DNA from: Cercis canadensis
Lineage: Eukaryota; Streptophyta; Magnoliopsida; Fabales; Fabaceae
Assembly (NCBI GenBank): GCA_003255065.1
Contig: QAOA01007318.1
Location: 304,356-368,355, forward strand
DNA length: 64,000 bases
Direction of reading: 5' to 3'
This document shows positions 1 through 13,500 of the stretch, one piece after another. The position numbers were made by a program, and so were the translations under genes. How positions within the stretch are numbered: the first letter of the stretch is position 1; the number at the start of each line of letters is the position of its first letter. Under the pieces are notes generated by a model. The model was not told the DNA's origin, ran no database searches, and saw only the letters and a program-made list of their open reading frames with translations.

Positions 1-3000
1 TGTCTTTTGCACCTGCTAGAGGAGTTAGAATTGTTGCTTGTGGGACAATTTCAATAATGAATACAATGGGAACTGCTATAAGTGGTTGTATACCTCAAGA
101 TGTACGGCTTGTATTTGTTGATAGGGTATATGTTCTTGCTGGATTGAGGAATGGAATGCTACTTCGCTTTGAGTGGCCTAGTGGCTCAATGATGTCTTCG
201 TCAGATCTACCCAGTCAATGCCCTGTCACTTCATCATCAGTAAATGTGGATACTGCTTTATCTAATATAAATTTGGTAAATTCTTTTGATATGCAGATGT
301 CTGAGGATAATGTTTTTAACAAGATAAAGGACCTTCCTATCACTCTTCAATTGGTTGCCGTTCGTCGAATTGGCATTACTCCTGTTTTCTTGGTACCTCT
401 GGGTGACATGCTTGATGCTGATATAATTGCTCTGAGTGATAGGCCATGGTTGTTGCATTGTGCAAGGCACAGCCTTTCTTATACTTCTATCTCATTTCAG
501 CCTTCCACACATGTGACTCCTGTTTTCTCTGCTGAGTGTCCTAGTGGAATATTTTTTGTTGCAGAAAACAGTTTACATCTGGTAAGAACATGATGCTTCA
601 GTATCATTTCCTGCTGTGATTCTTTAATCCTCTGTTTCTGAGAAATAATTATACTGTTAACATACCTGACTTTTAAATTGTATGCGGTTCTTCCTGTCAG
701 TGTTGCTGTCTTGACTTATATTGTCTTGATCATGTGATGCATTAGGTGGAGATGGTGCACAGCAAGAGACTTAATGTGCAGAAGTTTCATTTGGAAGGCA
801 CCCCAAGGAAGGTCCTGTATCACAATGAAAGTCGGATGTTGCTTGTGATGAGGACGGAATTGAATTGTGGTACATGTTTATCTGACATATGTTGTGTAGA
901 TCCATTAAGTGGTTCAGTACTGTCGTCCTTTAGATTTGAACTTGGAGAAACTGGAAAATCCATGGAATTAGTAAGGGTTGGAAATGAACAGGTGCTCGTG
1001 ATTGGTACTAGTCTGTCTTCTGGTCCAGCCATAATGCCCAGTGGTGAAGCAGAGAGGTTTTACATCTGTCTTTTCTCTTTTCTTCTCCCCCATTTTATTA
1101 GAAACTAATTTACTACAGTTGCTTTAGTCTTCTACTATTGAATTGCTGATGATGCACCTTTCCTGGACTAAACTATGGCTTTTATGAGTTAAATGAACTA
1201 GGATTCTGAATTATGCTTCAATGTCTCAGGGCAGACTGCAGGGTTCCACAAGTGTGCAAAAATTTTGTATGATTAAAATGCTTGGTATTTTATAAACCAT
1301 GGTTCTTCTGTACCTTCTATGAAGCATGATGATATTATAATACTGCCAACAAAACTCAATTTGCGCATCTCCATCTTTAAAAGGAAATTCCAAATATAAT
1401 TGTTTTCTGATTATAGTAGTGCAGGTGCTAGAACCCACCCTGCACCCTGGGGGGGCGGGAGAGTAATATATTCGTTTTTCATCTGTATTTATTACCAAAC
1501 TGACTGTGATAATCTATATATTTCATGTTTGGTAGCTAATCAGGTTATATGTTTGTACCATAGTGATCATCCCTAAGTCCTGAACTAGAGAAGCTGCATG
1601 ATCTAGTAATTTGAAATAAGAAATGTTTGACCCACCACTCAAAAAGTATGATAACAGAGTGATATGAAATCTGAACCCTATAGAAAAAGGTTTAGTGGGT
1701 CCAGTTCTAAATTTGTATGCCCCAGATTGTGTATGGTAAGATGTGGTGGGTTTAAGATTTACTCATTTGAAATAACAAAAATTGACAGTAACTAAAAGAA
1801 CTGGCAGGCAGATGACAAATGTTTTTTGAATTTTTGTTGGGTGGTAATTGCTACACTTCACATTGATTGGCATATACTAATTGGATGCTTCTTTGGCAGT
1901 ACCAAGGGCCGTCTTATTGTTCTGTGTCTTGAGCATGTACAAAATTCGGACAGTGGTTCAATGACATTCTGTTCGAAGGCAGGGTCTTCATCTCAAAGAA
2001 CGTCACCATTCCATGACATAGTTGGATACCCCCCTGAACAGCTATCAAGCAGTAGCCTTGGCAGCAGCCCTGATGATAATAGCTCTGATGGCATCAAACT
2101 CGATGAAAATGAAATTTGGCAGTTGCGATTGGCTTATTCAACCACATGGCAGGGAATGGTACTTGCAATCTGTCCCTATCTTGATCGTTTCTTCTTGGCA
2201 TCTGCTGGAAATGCTGTAAGTTTCAGAAGTCTTCACTCCTTTTATTCTGTATCTTTGCTCAAAACGTGTATGGCCTTCTGATTAAGATATTGACTTGTTT
2301 ATCAGTTCTATGTTTGTGGTTTTCCAAATGACAATCCCCAAAGAGTGAGAAGATTTGCTTTGGGACGGACGCGTTTTATGATAACATCTTTGACTGCACA
2401 TTTTACTAGAATTACTGTCGGGGATTGTCGTGATGGTATCCTTTTCTATGCTTACCATGAGGTGAGTAGTGATGGCGGACCCTGTTGTAATTATGCATTT
2501 TGAAGATTTTTCTGTGTTTTGGTCTCCCCCCGCCCCCTCCCTTTTTCATTTTCTTTTGTATATGTTGTTGTCTTATGAACAATTAAAATCAATTCTATCA
2601 TTTGACATAGCAGGATTACGGTCCTCTAATCATATCATTGTTTATGACGTTTATTCATTGAGAAAATATTATATTGAGCTTGTTTAATTATTCTATGCTA
2701 GGAAGCAAGAAAGTTGGAGCAACTTTACTGTGACCCATCGCACAGGTTAGTTGCTGATTGCATTCTTATGGATGTCGACACGGCTGTTGTTTCAGATCGT
2801 AAAGGAAGCATTGCTGTTTTATGTTCAGATCATTTGGAAGGTAGGGATGAACTAAGCCTTTCTTATTCTAAGCTACCAATTATAGGCTCTTTATTGTGAT
2901 TGCCTCTCTCTTTGGAGTTTTATGTTATCAGTGTATTGAAATATGAATTGATTGGTTTTGCAACAAATAATGTAGGTTTATAAATGTGCTTATATTTATT

Positions 3001-6000
3001 TTAGAGTTGTGCCTGTAGAATAGCACTAAATTAAGTTTCTTTGAGCTAAAAAATTATTCATATCATACATGCATGTATGGAAGTTCATATATACAGGGTG
3101 CTCTTGCCTTTTGCTGTTGGAATAAATGCACTTTCTTTGGTGAAGATCGAAAAATTTTGTAGTTCAGACACGGGTCCTAACTTTTTGCATATTGAAAGGC
3201 TACTAAACCTCTCATTTCTCATGTGTGCTTGGATTGTGTTGTTTGCATCATAGTTGAAGGTGTTTATGGGAATGTGCTGTTTTGTTTTTCATATAAAAAT
3301 TTATTTTCATGCTATTGGAATTTTTTATTTATTCAAAACAAAATTAGCTAACTTTGAGATGATGTTTCCTTTTATTTTCTTTGTTCTGTTGTTTGTTTTA
3401 GGAGGCTTACTGGTCCTCCTTCAATGTATTCTTCTTTTTAATAAATTTTTGTTCTACCCAAAAAACAAAAAACAATAGCTTACTTATTTATTATTTTATT
3501 TATGCCCCCTGAAAGTAAGATTCTTGCTTTAATTTGTTATTGCTCACATGTCTCAGACAATGCAAGTCCAGAATGCAACTTGACGCTGAGCTGTGCTTAT
3601 TATATGGCTGAGGTGGCTATGAGCATCCATAAGGTACATCCTTTAATGTCATGGAAGAACAATTATTATTTGCGTTAATGCTTTTTATAGAAATTTGAAA
3701 GGAGAGGATGCAGATTTTTGTCTCATTTATTCTGATCAATATGCTGAAAACAATCATCTGAGTGAGCTACATTAATTCCTCTACAAGATACTGCTTCCAT
3801 TATTCATGCAAATGTTGTAAGTGTGACGGGGCTGAACTTGGCCATTATATATGACTTATCTTAAAGTATTGCATAAAACATGAAATGGTTTTACAACATC
3901 GGTTTTGATTCTTTTGGCTTTGTATCCTTCTTTGTTTTTTGATGTACAGTAGAGGCAATAATCTTGATTTTTCCAGCTTTGGTTGACTTATACAAGTATT
4001 GGATAATTAATAAGAAGTGATAGCACTAAATCCAAACAGGGATTAAAAAGGAGCAGCATGAAACCCATTAAGTACAGAAATAAAATAATTCTTGAACCCT
4101 TGCAAAGGCAGGCCAACAAGGTCTGCTGCAGCACCTCATGTCTTATAATTAACATATAGTTATTAATTTCTGTTTGGATTTACTGATGTGTTTTATAACT
4201 TGTTAGTTGTTACTAAATAACCTTTTCTTCTCCTTGTGTCTCTTCTTTCTGTTCTCCTCTTCATCTTCTGTGCGTGATTCAGCTGATATAGTTAATGCTT
4301 CTATTGCAGGGTTCATACTCATACAGACTTCCAGCTGATGACGTTTTGCAGGGCTATGATGGCCCCAAGACAAATGTTGACTCATTACACAATACTATTA
4401 TCGCTAGTACTCTGTTAGGAAGCATAATGATCTTCATCCGTTTATCAAGGTACCAATTAATGTTGTCAGCATCTCAAATTTATATGGGATATCTAAGTCA
4501 GTGGTCAGGGCATTACTTGGATAATTTTCCTCATGTATGGCAGTTGATTAAAGCAGTGAGTTTTCCCGAATAAGTGAGGCCAAATAATACTCTTAATAAA
4601 GTTGAGGAGCATGCCCAATTCTGAAGCTATATTTCTGGATGCATGCTAATTATATACACAGTGCTATAACTGTTTCTTGGATTGAGATATTCCTTGTAAA
4701 TTTTCATGACTCTTTCCTCAAAAGCAGCTTCACCCTGTATGTAGTCCTTTGCATCTAATTGGGGTGGCTGAATTTATCGTTCATTAATTAGGTATTTTGC
4801 TCAATAGGTTGACAAGCTGTTCCATTGTAGGATCTTGTGTTCTACATTTCTTGCCTTTCAGTCTTGAAAGCCATTTGAGACAGTGAGTAGAAACATTATA
4901 AAAGCTGTTTCATCTAATTCATCTTGCAATTTCCTGATGATAGAATTGGTCAGAGAGGACAGAGTTCAACTGGATACTTGGGTACAGATAATATAGTGAC
5001 AGTTGCTATTATATTCTTCAATGATGAGTGATTATAGAAAATCTGGTGGTGTTATTTCTTCAGTGAAAATATCACTTTTTAAGGAAAGCTAAATGTGAAC
5101 AGCCTTTTTTCTGCAATCCATATTATATGACCATGTTCCATGATAATACTAGTCTCTACTATTCTGTTTTTGACCTGTATTCTCTACAAGTATTTAGTCA
5201 CCGTGTATTAACATATATGATCTTCGTCTTCAAACCCAAAGTCGTAGCCAAAGTACCAAAACATATATTATCTTCAACTTCAACTGGATGGATGAATTTT
5301 GGGTGTGCTTTAGTAGAGACTAGAGAACTAGTTAATTGGTTTATGAGTTTTGACGTGTTTGAGTTACATCATTTGTTTTCTGTGTAGGGAAGAATATAAG
5401 CTCTTAGAAGCTGTGCAAGCTAGACTTGTGATTCATCCATTGACTGCACCTATTCTAGGAAACGATCATAATGAATTTCGTGGCCGTGAAAATCCAGTGA
5501 GCTTTACAATTTGATTTAGATTATATCTGGCATTTAATGCTTTTAATCGTTAAGAGATTGTTTTTCCTTTGAGAAGAGTTACACAATAGTATATAGTCTT
5601 TCACTGCTTTTTACTTTATTACATGGTTATTATTGAAAATTACTTGCATTTTCTCCACATTTGAGAGCTCTAGTTTTTAGTTGTTTGGGAGTAATTAGTC
5701 CATGGCACTTTTCATGGTCCCTACCACCTAGAAACTTCTGATAATCTTTACAATCTTTCTGCTTCCCTCTTTCATATCACATGCTTACCTAAGTCCAATA
5801 TCGAACTTTCAACTCCCTCATTTTAAATGGGAAATATGATTACAGATAATTTTTTGTGTTGAACTCTTTTGAAAAGTTCTGAATTCTGAGATTATGGTAG
5901 AAGAACTTGGTTTTTATCCGATGAAGATTCATTTTCTTGGCCCTGTTTCCTTCTTCCTCTATCTTCTAATTTGTTATCTATACACACAAATGTCTGTTGG

Positions 6001-6318
6001 CAGAATTGGTCTTGACACAAACATTAGCAAATTTTGCCATACAAGTTGCATCGTTGATTTTTAGATTTTACACTTTCATTAAGTTATTATTTTATTTTGA
6101 TGACGTGCATTTTATTTTCCGGAAAGGTTGGAGCACCCAAGGTACTTGATGGTGACATGCTGACTCAGTTTTTGGAGCTGACGAGCATGCAGCAAGAGGC
6201 CATTTTATCTGAACCATTGGATGTGGTAAAATCAAGTTTGAAGCCGCTTCCACCTTCACATATTCCTGTCAATCAGGTAGTTCAACTTCTTGAACGAGTT
6301 CATTATGCACTGAATTAA
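1..6318 (+). CDS. CPSF-A / DDB1 / SF3b130-like family protein, C-terminal half (5' truncated by window)
   Basis: Nine exons join in frame: 1-581, 746-1056, 1900-2215, 2306-2461, 2702-2840, 3557-3633, 4310-4449, 5388-5496, 6127-6318. All introns are GT-AG. They give about 672 residues ending ...QLLERVHYALN, the conserved C-terminus of the CPSF-A domain family (DDB1, SF3b130/RSE1, CPSF160). These proteins are beta-propeller scaffolds in splicing, polyadenylation or CUL4 ligase complexes. The best remembered match is the plant-specific member represented by Arabidopsis At3g11960 (about 1,380 aa), so roughly the first half lies left of the window. Visible landmarks are GCIPQDVRLVFVDRVYVLAGLRNG-like propeller sequence in exon 1 (start not included) and the acidic, Ser-rich loop in exon 3. 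A poly(A)-signal-like AATAAA lies near 6812. The exact molecular role of this subfamily is not settled; nuclear RNA processing is inferred from relatives. It faces RRP5 tail-to-tail across the pseudogene. Confidence 0.88.
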
Positions 6319-8359
6319 ATGTACCTCTGCTGTCCCAAGTCCGGCTTTTTATATCGGGGCATGGAAGGCAGTTTCCTAGCTTCAACGGAAGAGAGTTAAA
6401 TATACTTGTGTCCAGTTCTAATCGCTGTTGTCCATTTCTTGCAATGAGATCTCTGGCCTGGGATATGAACTGGTCACAGCACGGTGATGGCAGCTATATT
6501 GCTTGATCCGATTGATAATAGTAAAAAGCTAACAATCATGAGGAAAGGTATGTGGAATTCCCCAATCCAATGCTGTTGTTAGGAGTGGGATAACAGCTAC
6601 TCGGGGAATATAGTATTCGGGCAAAGTGACTGTCCTCTTTCGATACACAATACAGTGCATTGTAGAATTCACAAGTTATTTAGTAGGACAAAGACTTGGG
6701 GTGGAATAAGTTGTACAATAGCAAAATTAATGAGAGGGCATTCTTTTTTTAATTAATTTATTTACTTATCTTTTTGTGTTTTGGAAGTATTAACAATATT
6801 GTATATTCTTCAATAAAATTATCTTTCCCGCTTGGGTATTTTGTGGGCATTCGGTTTATAAATGCTTTTTTTTTTCAATTTATTTTGATAAATAGAGGAT
6901 TTTGTTTGGTAAAAGATTATTTTATGAAGCTGTAGCTCTTTCGCTTAAACTTACAAGATAGGTACATCATCAAAATGCTGAAGCCGCAAGTAATATAGCT
7001 TTCTTGGCAACAGATTTGCTTCTTGCACTTGAGCTCTGTTGAATTCCATGCAGTAGTGTATTCTCTATCTGTGGTTGTGTTGGAACTCGGAAGATTGAAA
7101 CAATGAAGGGAGAGAGAGATATAGGCGTGTGAATCAGCAGTTTCATGGAAGATGCGCGACTTTATATTCCATTGATGATAGACAATATTAAATGCTTTGG
7201 AAAGAACAAGAGCAAAATCTATCACTTACTAAAGCATTAATTAATAAGATTGTTTTGGCACAAATAGAGACGTAACGTGTTCTTGCTAATTGACAGCAAT
7301 AAATTTAAAAAGGTCCCAACAACAATCAATAATAAATAAGACGGCGAGTTCGTTGATTACATTTATGCTGGTCTTATTGGGGGTGCAAGCAAAGCTAACC
7401 AAGTAACCAGTTAACATATGCCCAATCTGAAAGGGCNTAAAGAACAAGAGCAAAATCTATCACTTACTAAAGCATTAATTAATAAGATTGTTTTGGCACA
7501 AATAGAGACGTAACGTGTTCTTGCTAACTGACAGCAATAAATTTAAAAAGGTCCCAACAACAATCAATAATAAATAAGACGGCGAGTTCGTTGATTACAT
7601 TTATGCTGGTCTTATTGGGGGTGCAAGCAAAGCTAACCAAGTAACCAGTTAACATATGCCCAATCTGAAAGGGCCTTCTATATTTGCATTTTTACTCAAC
7701 TTACAAAAAAAAAATCTCATTTTGTGGGTTTCTTATGCTTACAGAATGTTGCTTCGAATTTGATCACCAGAGTATTTTTAGTAAAAGCAGCAGTCTCAAT
7801 GGTGCAAATTCACAATCATAATAATAATATGATAGTCTAACTGTTCAAGAAATCAGATCTTGCTTAGTTTTTAAGTAGCTGTTTTCGTTTCTTAAAGGGA
7901 GTCCTTTTCTGGTTCTTTCCAAAATCCGAACACAATGGTCTATTTCAAGGAAAACCCATGGTTTTATTGACCCAAACTTGCAAGGGACCATCGGCAACAA
8001 TAGATGGCAGTCTAATGTGAGTGAATCATTTCCAAAAAGAATTGTCACTAACAAAAAACCCATTTCAGGCACCGCAGTCTTGCTCAGGCAGTTGGGACTT
8101 GGGATCTTACCAATCCCGTCCATTTGCTTTTCGTCTTTGTCTTTTTTCCATTTAGGTTTTTTCGCAACAATTTCCATCCATAAACAGTAACATGTTCGTT
8201 ATGTATTCGTACTTTTGACGATCTTTATGTTCATGTACTTTTCATAAATGTGCGGAGATTCTACTACATATATATTACTGTTCTAGTTGTCATAGCAAGT
8301 TATACACCCTTTGAGGAAAATAGTGTGTTAAGCTTTTCTTTAGTCAATTTGCAACAAAG
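6319..8359. other. 3' flank and intergenic spacer
   Basis: This is AT-rich non-coding sequence after the CPSF-A-like stop codon. It contains the probable 3' UTR (poly(A)-like AATAAA near 6812), the 236-bp direct duplication around an N at 7437, and, at 7845-8190, moderately long open frames on both strands that I do not recognise. I see no supported gene here. Confidence 0.6.
7201..7674. repeat. 236-bp direct duplication flanking an N (probable assembly artefact)
   Basis: Positions 7201-7436 and 7439-7674 are the same sequence at an offset of 238. The only difference I found is T at 7290 against C at 7528. A single N at 7437 separates the copies. This pattern fits two overlapping contig ends, perhaps the two alleles, that were joined without merging the overlap. 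A real tandem duplication is the alternative. Confidence 0.8.
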
Positions 8360-9241
8360 ATGGGAACGATGTGTGATTATGGAGGAGGAATAGTTGAAGC
8401 ACTAAATGCTAATATCTATGGAAATGGCACTCAAACCTTAGTTCCGGCTCACGGATTTGGCACAGACCAGACAGTATGGCACTATCTCAAGGTGCTGGTT
8501 TTCGACTTGGCTTTCTCACCGAATGTCAGCAGTCAAGTTTAGATCGAAGGAAATATGCAACTTTTGATGCATATGCGCAGGACTTGGTGTGCCTTCCTGA
8601 TCAGCTCAATTTGAATAAAACCGTATGCATAGGTCACTCTATGTCAGCCATGATTGGGTGTCTAGCTGCAACAAAGAAGCCAGAACTCTTTGAACATCTA
8701 ATCTTATTGAGTGGTTCTCCAAGGTGATTCAATTCTGTCTTTCTTTTCTTTGAACATCTAAACTTTCCCAAAGTATACTACCACTTGTCTGCAGGTAATG
8801 CAAAAGGATATGAAGGAGGCTTCACAAGATCAGAACTTGACACAGTCTTCAAAGCAATGAGTCAAAATTTCTCAAGTTGGGCCTACAGCTTTTCTTCAAT
8901 TGCTGTAGGTGTAAATAACTCTGCTGCCATTGCTCAGTTTGGGTGCAGTCTCAGAAGAATGAAACCAAAGATTGCACTTGGTGTAGCAAAAACAGTATTC
9001 TTGAAAACAGTATTCACAAGATTGCACGAGTTATGGTGCCTTGCACGATAATCCAGTCCAGAAAAGATTATTTTGTGCCAAAATTTGTTGCATATTACAT
9101 GAAGAGAAACCTGGGTTTTCATTCCAAGGTCAAGATTCTGAAGACAGAAGGTCATTTTCGTCAGCTAACAGCTTACCCTTTGCTATTGAAGGTTCTGAAG
9201 GGTTCACTGTTTGTAGAGTGATTATTGAAAACTCCAATTAA
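8360..9241 (+). pseudogene. D14/DLK2-like alpha/beta-hydrolase pseudogene
   Basis: The sequence encodes recognisable pieces of the strigolactone/karrikin receptor hydrolase family (D14, KAI2, DLK2). They are the oxyanion segment AHGFGTDQTVW, the nucleophile elbow GHSMSAMIG, the acid region IIQSRKDYFVP and the catalytic His in EGHFRQL. The wording is closest to DLK2-type members. The family intron after SGSPR is kept (8724-8794, GT-AG), so this is a duplicated copy and not a retrocopy. It looks broken. The segment after HYL is shorter than in relatives and the frame changes near 8,490-8,545. The second exon begins with an in-frame stop in the expected phase. A tandem copy of about 14 bp near 8,990-9,017 precedes another frame change. 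All three catalytic residues survive, so decay is recent or mild. A sequencing-error explanation would need several independent errors. Confidence 0.8.
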
Positions 9242-10520
9242 AGTGTGATTGCAGAACAATAGTGACAGGAGATAACTGAGAGAAAGTCTTCATATCCTCT
9301 GTTAAAAGAGGTTGGCTTTAAACAATTGTTAATAAAAAATCTCAAGTAATTCTATTAATATAAATATATAACTTTTAGTTGCCAATTTCTATCGCCATAA
9401 TGGCTGCCCGGTGTCGTGCAAGTTTAATATATCAGCCTTGTGGAAATATCGTTTTACTGTCGTTTCATAAAGGGCTACTCAGGCATGAGAAACTTGATTT
9501 ATGTCAACTTCGCAAATTCATGGACTAACCTTCGATTTTAAGTGCACAAGACAAGCATGATTAAAACTTGATTTGTAGCTACACTGTATTAGTTACACAA
9601 CCATAATAATTCGTAGAAAATCAAGTATTTAACCAAACATTATAATCAGGGATATAGGATAGGACCGACTGTTTAGAACGAATTAGTGTAGATATCAATT
9701 AAATGAAATTTTACACAGCAATCTACGATGGCTTCTGTGCTACCGCCAGCTCACAAGATATATATAAAGTAGAAAAATCCTGAGATCGTGTGCACAATTC
9801 AAGATAATATGGCATGCTTGCCTCCAGAGTCGGCTAATACCCGTTTTGGAGCATAAGAAGAGACGGTACAAGGATGGTGAGAGATTCTCAACATACATTG
9901 TAATAAAAATAATATCAGGAGATTCAAAATTTTCCAATTTATAAGGTCAATCTGCAAAAGCTTTAATTAATAAATATGTGGAAGAAGAACAATTGAGAAG
10001 GAGAAGGTAAGCTCAGGCAACATTATGCTTACAAGGGATAAACCAAAAAACACAGCCCAATAATAATAATAATAATAATAAAAAAGGGCACAAAGTGTAC
10101 GGTCGCCTTCTTTACTCTGTAATCCTCAATTTCCCCACTAATTTGAGTAGCAAAAATTCGTAGAAGCCTTCATCGCATGTGCACATTTGAAGCACTCACT
10201 GGACCTCTATCTCATCCAATAAGCTTTCGCCCCTCACTCAATTTATGCTGCAGACAGCAGGTTACCACTGGTACATAGTTAGAACTTAGAACCACCAAAA
10301 TTACCGGGGCATCTAACCGAGATTCAAGTCCTGTTCTCATTGATTACACAAGATTTGTACTGCTTAATTGTCATGCCTGAACAACACATAACCATTAGTG
10401 TTTTTTGACAGCCAGCATTTACCATGCAACCATTGCTTCCGGTGTTTGTCCTTTTCTGGCTTGAAGACTTAGAATGTCCGCAAGCTGGAAACTTCTATCT
10501 AAAGCAGTAATCAATTTGAA
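9242..10520. other. Intergenic spacer and RRP5 3' flank
   Basis: AT-rich sequence between the hydrolase pseudogene and the RRP5 stop codon. It holds an (AAT)n microsatellite at 10059-10081 and the presumed RRP5 3' UTR (minus strand, below 10520). No open frame here resembles a known protein. Confidence 0.6.
10059..10081. repeat. (AAT)n microsatellite
   Basis: Seven to eight uninterrupted AAT units lie in the RRP5 3' flank. Confidence 0.9.
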
Positions 10521-13500
10521 TCAAGCCAGAGTACTGTCAACATATTCCATAGCTTTCCTTTTTACATATTCAATCCGTTCTTCATCACCTTGTGATTTCT
10601 CGTACTCAAGATACTTTTTAAATAAGAACTGCAAATCAAGACGATGAAGTAACCAAGTAAGGCTAACGGGGGGAAAACCAAAAAAATCAGCAAAATTGGG
10701 AAAATAAAATATGTACACACTTTCATCTTTTTAGGTGGCAGGCTCAGACTAACTGCCCTCTCAAACAGTGCACGAATTACATCTGCATCTTTAAGTTGAA
10801 TTTCCTGCCAAGTACACAAGTAAATTAGGGCTCAAGATAATACTGATACAACAGAATATGAGGTGGTGAAAATTATATACTTGATCAAGATAAACGCTCC
10901 ACAAGTCTGTTCTCTTTGGGTATTCCCGTAGAATTCCTTCAAACAAGGATCGTCCCCTATCAGGAACCCCAGCCTTGAATTCAAGAATTGCTGTCTGTGA
11001 GATGAATTTAATGTGCTTATGTTTGGGAAGACTTAACAAAGCACGACGTACAGCAGACTGAATTTCATCCAGGTTTTGCTTCAACAATATTTGTATGCGC
11101 CTCAACCAAACCTAAAATCCAGTGGCAATGTAAGTCCTATGTATAGAAATGTATTTGGTGAAGAACATACTAGTAGGATTTTACATTTAGAAGAGTCACC
11201 GAATACCTTGCATGAATGCTTGAATTTCTTTGTCATTTTATTTACGAGTTCATTGGCCAAATTATGCTGCTCTGTCCTCTCATACATTCCCAAGAGCGCT
11301 AGATGAACTTTTTTGGGATCATTGTACTGTAGTGCTCTTTGAAATACCTTCATAACAGCCTCCTACGCTCAGAAATATAATTAAGGATACTCCACATAAC
11401 CATGTCAATGACAGACAAAAAGCAATATTGCTGTCTCTTTATTACCTCTCTAGGGTTTCCATATTTATTTTCCAAATTAAAATAGGCCTTCCAGATGTTG
11501 AGCTTCTCGTTTTCTTCTCGAATGTTTATTGTCCTCAAAGCCCTTCAAAATTAGGAATTCAGGGGAGCAGGAAGATAAATGAATTCAGATTATATGACAT
11601 ATTCACATAGATGACATTACCATGTTGGAAAAGCAAAAAAAAAAAAAAAANAAAAAAAAAAAAAAAGCAACGGCAACAGCATTTTATGTTGAGACAGCCT
11701 TTCTCACCAATAAAAGATAAAAGCGTGGTATCCTTTTGTCCCCAAAAGAATAGACAGCAGTGTGTATGTAAGAATGTTGGAAACAAAAATAGCAATAAGA
11801 AAATCAGAAATTCTATGATACTATATGAGTATGCCATACTACACTGACGTGGCAAGCATACATAATTTTCATATTTTATTAGATATAAAATATAATTTAT
11901 TTAATTTTTTAAACAAACTTAAAAACAGTTAACTTGTACACATGTCATTCATTTATTGGTTATTCCTATGTAGTATGACATACTATATAAATACTAAAAG
12001 TATCTAAGAAACCTCCTAAGAAAATTACCAGAAATAACATCCACCATAGTTTTTACCTTAATGTTTTTAACCATAAAAAATTATTAGAACAGGGGCATAA
12101 AGGGGATTAAAACATTGACACCACTATACTGTTATTATGCCTTGGAAATAATAGTTGATACTTTCAACTTAAGGAAGATCAGGCATTTTGTTAAAAGCGT
12201 GCATCAAATTTTAAGCTCTATTCTATGTGTTTTTAACCAATTTAGAATTATTTAAATAAGATAATTTTTTTATGAACCTAACACCGAATTCAGTCCAATA
12301 GCCCAATAATTGAGAAAAGAAGCACAACAAAAATCTGAAAAGCTGCTAAGGATTGTAAATTTGCACAGATTAATCAAGATCATGGGTTTTGAGTTTGAAG
12401 TACTAAGCATTAAGAATTATTAAACATCCAAACTCACAAAATCACAGGATTAAGAATAGATGTTAACAAGCATAGATCACATAAAATAAAGCAATAACGA
12501 ATGAGTTGATATCATACAGTAGTGTGAGATACCTTTCAGCTATTGAGCGGGCCTTCTCAACATCAGCCATAGAAATCATGAAATCCATGTATTTTATCCA
12601 AATGAAACTACTATTAGGAGAGCTTCTAACCAGCTTTTCAAACTCATCAGCAGTCCTTGGTACGTCCTGCTCCAGTAGTCTTTCCTCAGCAGCCCTTATT
12701 TCTTTCTCCCTGTACAGTACAATTACTCTAATATTAAAAACTCACCATAAAAAAATTTCTGAGAATTCAAGTGCTCAGCAGAACAAAAACTAAATAACTA
12801 GGAGCATTGTACAGACCTCTCTTCCTTTGCTTTTTTCTTTGCACGCCTCTTTTGCTTTTCATCTATGGTGTTTTCATTTGCTTGTTCTTGATTTTGACTA
12901 TTAATGTTATGTACATCAATTTGATCAAAGTCATCAAGCACGACATCAAGTGGAGGAATAGAAGCTCTTGCTTCTGCTTGTGAAAGTATTGGACATTGAT
13001 TATTTTCACCCTCAGTATCCATATTTTGGGTACCAAGTAAACTGCTATTCATCAAAGTTATAGACTTCATTTCATCTGCAGCAGGTTCTTCTGATCCTTG
13101 CTCCAAACGCTTTTCAAGAGCAGGTTCATCCTCCATATATGAACTCTTCATTCCAAGAGAAATTCTGTGTCTTTCTCCATCCACCTGATGATACATTTTA
13201 GGAAAATGCAAGAAATGATTAGCACTATAATCCTCACTGATCAAGCAATAATCCTGTCATCATTTGGCTGGAGATGCCTTCAAAACTTAACCAATAAATG
13301 ACCTTATGCATACTATTCCTTGTTTTACATATAACTTGCTTGTAGTCAATTTCTGAAATGAGATTACTGTGTGCAGCTGCTTTCTATTATTTAAACAAAA
13401 AGCATATAATTTTTTTTTCCTTAGTATATATACTGAAATGCTTAACAAATCTTAAGCCACTGTACTTAAATTACCTTCAATATTCTAGCATTTACTTTCT

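Noticed and set aside
6917-7225. Minus-strand open frame of 102 codons
   Set aside because: No recognisable domain, no splice or start context. It overlaps the 3' flank and the duplicated gap region and is most likely chance.
7845-8190. Overlapping open frames on both strands upstream of the hydrolase pseudogene
   Set aside because: Neither translation resembles a known family, and the two frames are largely antisense to each other.
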